DNA from: an uncultured Bacilli bacterium | Lineage (GTDB): Bacteria > Bacillota_I > Bacilli_A > RF39 > UBA660 | NCBI GenBank assembly: GCA_944351345.1 | Contig: CALVPO010000014.1 | Coordinates: forward strand, 1-19,465 | Reading direction: 5' to 3' | DNA: 19,465 bases | Part shown: positions 14,222-19,465 of the stretch, in pieces | How positions within the stretch are numbered: the first letter of the stretch is position 1 | Layout: each line of letters opens with the position of its first letter | Made by a program: the position numbers and the translations under genes | The notes under the pieces: generated by a model | What the model saw: the letters and a program-made list of their open reading frames with translations, nothing else | The model's database searches: none | Told to the model about the DNA's origin: nothing

Positions 14222-15184
14222 ATGAATGTTATAGTATCAAATTTGAATAAAGATAAATTTAGTAATTTAGGAGTAGATATTATTAAGTCTATTAATGGAG
14301 AATTTGATGTTGATGAAATTGTTCAGTCTTTCTCCAATTTCTTTTTTAATAGAATGTTTTTAGATATTACTGCCATTAAAGATTATAAAAACTTTAATAA
14401 TATCCAAAAATTATCTATGGGATTAGATGTTGATAAAATTATTATTTTACTTAATGATGATCCAGTAGTGAATTCTAATATATATTTATCTAAATTAGTT
14501 AGCATGGGTATATATAATTTTGCTAAAAATAAAGATGAATTAATGTATTTATACAATAATCCTAATAGTTATAAAGATGTTGCACATTATCAACAAATTG
14601 ATAATTCAATTATTGATGATGTGCAAGATGTATCTAATGAATTAATAATAAATAATGATGTTAGGATTATTGGTATAAAAAATATTACTAGTCATGCTGG
14701 TGCTACTAGTTTAGTGTATATGTTAAAGAAAATATTATCTAACTATTATTCTGTTATGGCTATTGAGGTTAGTAAGAGTGATTTTTTATTTTATAATGAT
14801 AAGTATATGGTATCTGTTATTGAAAGAGATTTATCTAATATAATATTAAAATATAAAGATTTTAATATTATATTGATTGATTTGAACGATTTAAATAATG
14901 CTCTAGCTAGTAATATATGTACTGATATACTATATTTAGTTGAGCCATCGTTATTTAAGATTAATAAATTAATTACTCTTGATAGAAAGGTTTTTTTAGA
15001 GTTTAATGATGAAAAAATCATTCTTAATAAAAGTTTCTTTAATAAAAAGGATGTTAGAGATTTTGGATTTGAAGCTGGTATTAAAGTATTTTATAATATA
15101 CCACCAATTAATGATAGGGTAGATAATTCTGCTACATTGATGCCACTTTTAGAAAAATTAGGATTATTTACTAGGAATCGTTAA
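14222..15184 (+). CDS. tadZ: TadZ/CpaE-like pilus localisation protein (degenerate P-loop)
   Basis: 320 residues with two parts. Residues 1-125 resemble a receiver-like fold (FLDITAIKDY, then KIIILLNDDPVV, then LVSMGIYNFA), as in TadZ/CpaE proteins. The second part (about 145-320) is ParA/MinD-like: VRIIGIKNITSHAGATSLVYMLKK replaces the P-loop, NIILIDLND is the Walker-B-type strand, and ILYLVEPS follows. Neither the signature lysine nor the P-loop lysine is present (GATS instead of GKTT), a condition also seen in other TadZ-like proteins, so ATP hydrolysis is doubtful. Members direct the pilus machine to its place in the cell. A longer frame starts at 14150 inside the previous gene; ATG 14222 is chosen for AGGAGG (14209-14214), 7 bases upstream. 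Last gene of the operon, with its stop inside the terminator. Confidence 0.8.
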   Translation: MNVIVSNLNKDKFSNLGVDIIKSINGEFDVDEIVQSFSNFFFNRMFLDITAIKDYKNFNNIQKLSMGLDVDKIIILLNDDPVVNSNIYLSKLVSMGIYNFAKNKDELMYLYNNPNSYKDVAHYQQIDNSIIDDVQDVSNELIINNDVRIIGIKNITSHAGATSLVYMLKKILSNYYSVMAIEVSKSDFLFYNDKYMVSVIERDLSNIILKYKDFNIILIDLNDLNNALASNICTDILYLVEPSLFKINKLITLDRKVFLEFNDEKIILNKSFFNKKDVRDFGFEAGIKVFYNIPPINDRVDNSATLMPLLEKLGLFTRNR

Positions 15185-15208
15185 CTACTACTTTGTTGTA
15201 GTTTTTTT
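15183..15208 (+). terminator. Terminator of the pilus operon
   Basis: AACTAC (15183-15188) pairs with GTAGTT (15198-15203) and an inner AC/GT extends the stem past a mismatch; a run of seven T follows (15202-15208). The stem begins within the stop codon of the last gene. Confidence 0.8.
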
Positions 15209-15224
15209 CTTTTTATGTTATTCT
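15196..15224 (+). promoter_or_regulatory. Possible promoter for the GT-C gene
   Basis: Extended -10-like TGTTATTCT (15216-15224), one base different from the TGTTATTAT elements at 5704 and 5762. A weak -35 TTGTAG (15196-15201) sits 17 bp upstream, within the terminator stem. Confidence 0.35.
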
Positions 15225-15258
15225 AATATTAGAAATAAAATATGAATGGGAGTAATTT

Positions 15259-16722
15259 ATGGATAGTAGATTAAAATTTAGAATTTTAAGTGTTTTTTCT
15301 ATAATTTTATTATGTATAGGTTTTACGATTAAAGAGTTTCAAAATGATACTTTTTATATTATTAAATTAGGTAATGATATATTGGAGCATGGAATAAATT
15401 TAATTGATTATCATTGTTGGGTTGCTGATTTACAGTACACTTATCCTCATTTTTTATATGATATATTTCTTTCTGTTATTTATAATGTTTTTGGTAATTT
15501 TGGTGTCTATATTACTACTATTTTATTTTTTGTTTTGCTTATATTATGTATTTATTTTATTAATTTGAAAATTAATAAAAATGAATTTATGGCTTTTTTT
15601 GTTAGTATTATAAGTATTGTAGCTTTTTTTTCTTTTGTTACTGCTAGATCACAATTGGTATCTTATATTTTATTAGTTTTAGAAGTTTATTTTATTGAGC
15701 AATTAATAAAATGTGGTAAGAAGAAATATATATTTTATTTGGCTATTTTATCTTTATTATTAGCTAATATACATGCTACTATATGGTTATTTTATTTTGT
15801 ATTGTTTTTACCATTTGTTGGAGAACATATTGTTTCATTAATTGTTTTTAAATTTAATTTAAAAATTAATAGAAAATTGATTATAAATAAAGTATCTAAT
15901 TTTAAGATGTTGGTATTGGGTTTTATTTTTTCTTTTATTATGGGAATTTTTAGCCCTAGTAAGATATGCTATACATATGTAATTAAAATTATGTTTGGTG
16001 ATAGTCAGTCAGTTATTATGGAACATTCACCTTTAGTTGTTATACAGCATCCTTTATTTATTGGTTTAGTATCTTTATTATTATTAATTTTAATATTTAC
16101 TAATATTAAAATTAAACTCAAAGAGTTGTTTATGATTAGTGGTCTTATATTAATGAGTTTAATTTCTGTTAGGCATGTTGCATTATTTTATTTGATAGGA
16201 ATTATATATATATCTATTATATGTATTAGATGTTTAGATGTAAAAAGAGATCGAACTTTTGATACTTTATTTAATATTATTACTAATAATAATATTGTTT
16301 ATGTTTTTATTTTTTTAATTATATGTGTTATTAGTTTTAAGAACTTTAGTAATAATTTTAATGATGATTATATTAATGAGAAAAAGTATCCTGTGGCTGC
16401 TGTTAATTATATAGAAGAGAATATAGATTTAGATGAATTTAGAGTATATAATGATTATAATTATGGAAGTTATATGTTGTTTAATGATATACCAGTATTT
16501 ATAGATTCTAGATGTGATTTATATTTAAATGAATTTAATAATGTTAATATATTTAATGATGATTCTGATATTGCTAATAATTATAATAAAGTTTTTGATA
16601 AATATAATGTTAATTATGTACTTATAAACAATGATAGTATGTTATATAAATTACTATGTTTAGATGATAATTATGTAGAAGAATATGGAGATAAATATTT
16701 TACTTTATTTAAGCTTGATTGA
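15259..16722 (+). CDS. Multi-pass GT-C-type putative glycosyltransferase
   Basis: 487 residues with about ten membrane helices. The first extracellular loop carries NDTFYIIKLGNDILEHG followed by DYHCW and TYPHFLYDIF, the pattern of polytopic GT-C enzymes that place acidic residues near the lipid-sugar donor. The C-terminal exported part (about 370-487) has PVAAVNYIEENI, VYNDYNYGSYMLF, and FIDSRCDLYLNEF, the RxDLY-type motif typical of this family, here with Cys between Arg and Asp. These enzymes usually transfer a sugar from a polyprenyl-phosphate donor to surface polymers or proteins. GGGAG at 15248-15252 precedes the ATG. It starts after the operon terminator, so it is a separate unit, probably with the YfhO-like gene 65 bases downstream. 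Substrate unknown. Confidence 0.75.
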   Translation: MDSRLKFRILSVFSIILLCIGFTIKEFQNDTFYIIKLGNDILEHGINLIDYHCWVADLQYTYPHFLYDIFLSVIYNVFGNFGVYITTILFFVLLILCIYFINLKINKNEFMAFFVSIISIVAFFSFVTARSQLVSYILLVLEVYFIEQLIKCGKKKYIFYLAILSLLLANIHATIWLFYFVLFLPFVGEHIVSLIVFKFNLKINRKLIINKVSNFKMLVLGFIFSFIMGIFSPSKICYTYVIKIMFGDSQSVIMEHSPLVVIQHPLFIGLVSLLLLILIFTNIKIKLKELFMISGLILMSLISVRHVALFYLIGIIYISIICIRCLDVKRDRTFDTLFNIITNNNIVYVFIFLIICVISFKNFSNNFNDDYINEKKYPVAAVNYIEENIDLDEFRVYNDYNYGSYMLFNDIPVFIDSRCDLYLNEFNNVNIFNDDSDIANNYNKVFDKYNVNYVLINNDSMLYKLLCLDDNYVEEYGDKYFTLFKLD

Positions 16723-16787
16723 TTTTTTTATAATAGATATTAAATATTTATAATTACTAAGTTATTATAATTAGTGAGGTGTTTTTT

Positions 16788-19391
16788 GTGAATAATAATA
16801 GTAGATTTAGATTTTTTATTTCTCCTTTAATTGTTTTATTATTTTTAAGTATTATTTTTATTATTAATGATGTTTATCCATTGGGAAAAAATACTATTAT
16901 TAATGGTGATTTAGGTAAGGCTTATGTTCCAATTTATTATTATATGTTTGATATATTTAAAGGAAATGCTAATATATTTATGAACTTTGATGTTGGCATG
17001 GGTTCAAATATGTATGATTTGTTTTCTATATATGGCATTTTATCACCTATTAATTTAATATTAAATTTTACTAGTAGGAGTAACATTCCATATTTTTTAT
17101 CATATTTATTAATTATTAAAATTTGTTTAATATCTATTACTTCTTTTATTTTATTTGATAAAGTTTATAGAAATGTAGAATTATTTTGGAAAGTATTGTT
17201 TAGTGTGTTTTATGCTCTTGGAATTTATATAATTGTTTATCATACTAATTTAGTGTGGCTTGATAATATAATTTTATTTCCTATCTTATTGTTAGGGTTT
17301 AAGAATGTTGTTGATAGTAATAATTTTCATTTATATACAATAGTTTTATGTTTATCTTTTTGTTTATCTTTTTATATATCATATATGGAAATATTATTTA
17401 TTTTGTTTTTATCTTTTTTATATTTAAAGTTTTTTTGTCCTAAAGAAAATAAAAAGAAATTTATTTTTTCTTTAGGTATTGGAACATTTTTAGCGTTAGG
17501 AATGTCTATTTTGTTTGTTGGACCAGTAGTTTTACAAACATTTAATTCTGCTAGATTTAATTATTCTACTGGTTTTTATTTAGTTAATTTTACTATTGAT
17601 AAAGTATTAATTGTGTGTGGTTATGGATTCCCAATTGCTTTATTTGTTATTATGTTATCTTCTAAAATTATTGATAGTAAATTTAAAAAGTTTTTTTTGT
17701 ATTTATTTTTAATTTTGTGTATAGGAGTTATTTTAGATCCTATTAATAAAATGTGGCATACTGGTAGTTATAAAATGTTTCCTTTTAGATATGGTTTTAT
17801 CCCAGTTATGATTATTTATATGGGGGGATTATATTATTTAACTAAAAATCCTACTTTAAAATTTAAATTTAATGTTAAATTTTGGATTTTGATTTTATTA
17901 TTAGTTATTTTGGCTATTTTGTTTTATTTTTTTATACCTATTAGTGTTGCTTCAAATCCATCTGTTGGTATTATGAATCGTATACAGGCACAATTAGTGT
18001 ATTTTATTGTAGTTATTTCATTTGTTTTAGGTTTATTTGTTGTTTGTTTAGATAATTTTATTTTGAAAAAGATATTTATTTGTTTAATTTTTTTTGTATA
18101 TTATATAGGTTTTGGGCTAGGCTATATTGGAATTACTTCTGATAAATTATATAGAGATGATTCTGCTATGTCTGTATTTGACTCAGAAGAAGTTTATGAT
18201 TTTTTAAAAGATGATAATAATGGTATTAATAGATATAAATTTTTGAATAATTATTTAATGGGTAATTATGCATTTATAAGTAATAGTTCTTCTATTTCTA
18301 CTTGGAAAATGATTGATTTTTCTAGTTATAGATTAGCTTATAAATTAGGATATTATGCTAATGATTCTATTATAGAAGATGGTGGTACTTTATTTTCAGA
18401 TAATATATTAGGTATTAATAAATATATAAGTCGTGATAAGCTTAATTCTAACATATTTGATTTAATTAAATATAATAATAAATTTTATTTATACAAGTTA
18501 AATAATTATTTAGGATATGGTTTTTTATATGATAATTTGGGTGATGATAATATAAAATTTTCTAATAGTATTGATTTTAATAATAAAATTTATAAAAAAT
18601 TTTTTAATAAAAATGATAATATTTTAGAAAAAGTTAATTATGTAGAAAAAAATATTGATTCTGATAAGAATATTTGTGTAAAAAAAAGTGGTGAGATAAA
18701 CTTTTCTATTGTTGTTGATAAGTTAAGTGAGTTATATTTTGATTATGGTAAAATTAGTAATAATGGTGAAATAAAATATATAAAGGCAAACGGAGTAAAA
18801 TTGAAAAATAGTAATGTTTATAATTTAAATAATAAACATTTTAATGATTATGATGGTATTATAGACTTAGGTACATATAATAATGAAGTTGTTGATATTG
18901 ATATTTATTTGGATAAAAATGTATGTATTTATGATTATCAGTTTGCTACTTTAAGCATAGATAAGTTAAATAGTTTAATTAATGATAATAAGAGTGATAT
19001 AGTAATAAAAGAACAAGGAAATAGTTTTATTATTAATGTTGATAATAAAAAAAATAAAGATAAATTATTTTTACCTCTTAATTATTTAAATGGTTATGTT
19101 TGTAAATTAAATGGTGAAAATGTTAGTGTTGATAAAGTAATTGATAATTTTGTTAGTATTGATTTAAAAAAAGGTAATAATAAAATAGTTTTATCATATT
19201 ATCCTCTAGGATTAGTCGAGTGTTTTTACATTTCTATAATTTCACTGATATTATTTATTTTGAGTTTTAAATTTAAGTTTATTAGTAATAATAATATTTT
19301 ACTTAATTTATCTATGTATTTGTATTATGTTATTGTTGTAATTATGTTTTTTATAATTTATATTTATCCTGTTATAATAATGTTTATTTAA
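16788..19391 (+). CDS. YfhO-family membrane protein (GT-C type)
   Basis: 867 residues with about a dozen membrane helices in the first 430 residues, a large exported domain (about 440-820), and C-terminal helices. The first loop NGDLGKAYVPIYYYMFDIF and the following FDVGMGSNMYDLFSIYGILSPINLIL fit the YfhO family, members of which (for example in Gram-positive bacteria) add sugars to lipoteichoic acid and related polymers from a lipid-linked donor. The exported domain is rich in Asn, Asp and Lys and ends in NGYVCKLNGENV. GTG 16788 is chosen as start: AGGTG (16777-16781) gives 6 bases of spacing, whereas GTG 16779 overlaps that site. TATAAT at 16766-16771 may be a weak -10, otherwise it is read with the gene before it. 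It ends 74 bases before the window edge. Confidence 0.85.
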   Translation: MNNNSRFRFFISPLIVLLFLSIIFIINDVYPLGKNTIINGDLGKAYVPIYYYMFDIFKGNANIFMNFDVGMGSNMYDLFSIYGILSPINLILNFTSRSNIPYFLSYLLIIKICLISITSFILFDKVYRNVELFWKVLFSVFYALGIYIIVYHTNLVWLDNIILFPILLLGFKNVVDSNNFHLYTIVLCLSFCLSFYISYMEILFILFLSFLYLKFFCPKENKKKFIFSLGIGTFLALGMSILFVGPVVLQTFNSARFNYSTGFYLVNFTIDKVLIVCGYGFPIALFVIMLSSKIIDSKFKKFFLYLFLILCIGVILDPINKMWHTGSYKMFPFRYGFIPVMIIYMGGLYYLTKNPTLKFKFNVKFWILILLLVILAILFYFFIPISVASNPSVGIMNRIQAQLVYFIVVISFVLGLFVVCLDNFILKKIFICLIFFVYYIGFGLGYIGITSDKLYRDDSAMSVFDSEEVYDFLKDDNNGINRYKFLNNYLMGNYAFISNSSSISTWKMIDFSSYRLAYKLGYYANDSIIEDGGTLFSDNILGINKYISRDKLNSNIFDLIKYNNKFYLYKLNNYLGYGFLYDNLGDDNIKFSNSIDFNNKIYKKFFNKNDNILEKVNYVEKNIDSDKNICVKKSGEINFSIVVDKLSELYFDYGKISNNGEIKYIKANGVKLKNSNVYNLNNKHFNDYDGIIDLGTYNNEVVDIDIYLDKNVCIYDYQFATLSIDKLNSLINDNKSDIVIKEQGNSFIINVDNKKNKDKLFLPLNYLNGYVCKLNGENVSVDKVIDNFVSIDLKKGNNKIVLSYYPLGLVECFYISIISLILFILSFKFKFISNNNILLNLSMYLYYVIVVIMFFIIYIYPVIIMFI

Positions 19392-19465
19392 TAGAACTGT
19401 TCGGAAAGCTCTAATTTAAATTCATGTTATATATAGTACACATAATTTTTAATTTAGTATCGTAT

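Noticed and set aside
3306..16722. Mycoplasma-type code (TGA as Trp)
   Set aside because: Several genes end in TGA at sensible places and Trp is written TGG throughout.

Overview
The window is about 27-30% G+C by eye. TGA is a normal stop (3306-4106, 5803-6441, 6438-8879 and 15259-16722 all end in TGA), so this is not the Mycoplasma code. The low G+C, strong AGGAGG ribosome sites, standard code and a single-membrane Tad-type pilus locus without a secretin suggest an uncultured low-GC Firmicute, perhaps of the gut Bacilli/RF39 type. That placement is inference.

Left part (1-4106, plus strand): the C-terminal end of an RDD-like membrane protein, lysyl-tRNA synthetase (lysS), a YfcC-like multi-pass transporter, and an orphan protein-kinase-like protein. 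Region 4107-5034 has no intact gene. It holds a decayed minus-strand HNH-type endonuclease gene with a frameshift and lost zinc-ligand positions, and a decayed plus-strand remnant. A tRNA-Arg(ACG) gene and a membrane-anchored thioredoxin-like gene follow on the minus strand, each with its own terminator.

Core (5803-15184, plus strand): a single tightly packed operon of ten genes reading away from the thioredoxin-like gene. Order: small type-I membrane protein; 813-residue cysteine-rich secreted protein; TadE-like pseudopilin; CpaB/RcpC-like protein; CpaF/TadA ATPase; TadB; TadC; Flp-like small pilin; second TadE-like pseudopilin; TadZ/CpaE-like ATPase relative. Gaps are -4 to 53 bp and the operon ends in a terminator that begins in the last stop codon. 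It looks like a single-membrane Tad (type IVc) pilus with two unfamiliar exported cysteine-containing proteins added in front. No prepilin peptidase (TadV) or secretin gene is present. The divergent thioredoxin-like CTHC protein, whose -10 element is identical to the operon's, could serve disulfide chemistry of these exported proteins.

Right part (15259-19391, plus strand): two large multi-pass membrane proteins of the GT-C type, a DxY/RxDLY-type putative glycosyltransferase and a YfhO-family protein. They may act in cell-surface glycosylation. I see nothing annotatable in 19392-19465.

A recurring local design: intrinsic terminators whose 3' arm or T-run also supplies the -35 region of the next promoter (3231-3281, 5181-5248, and more weakly 15183-15224).
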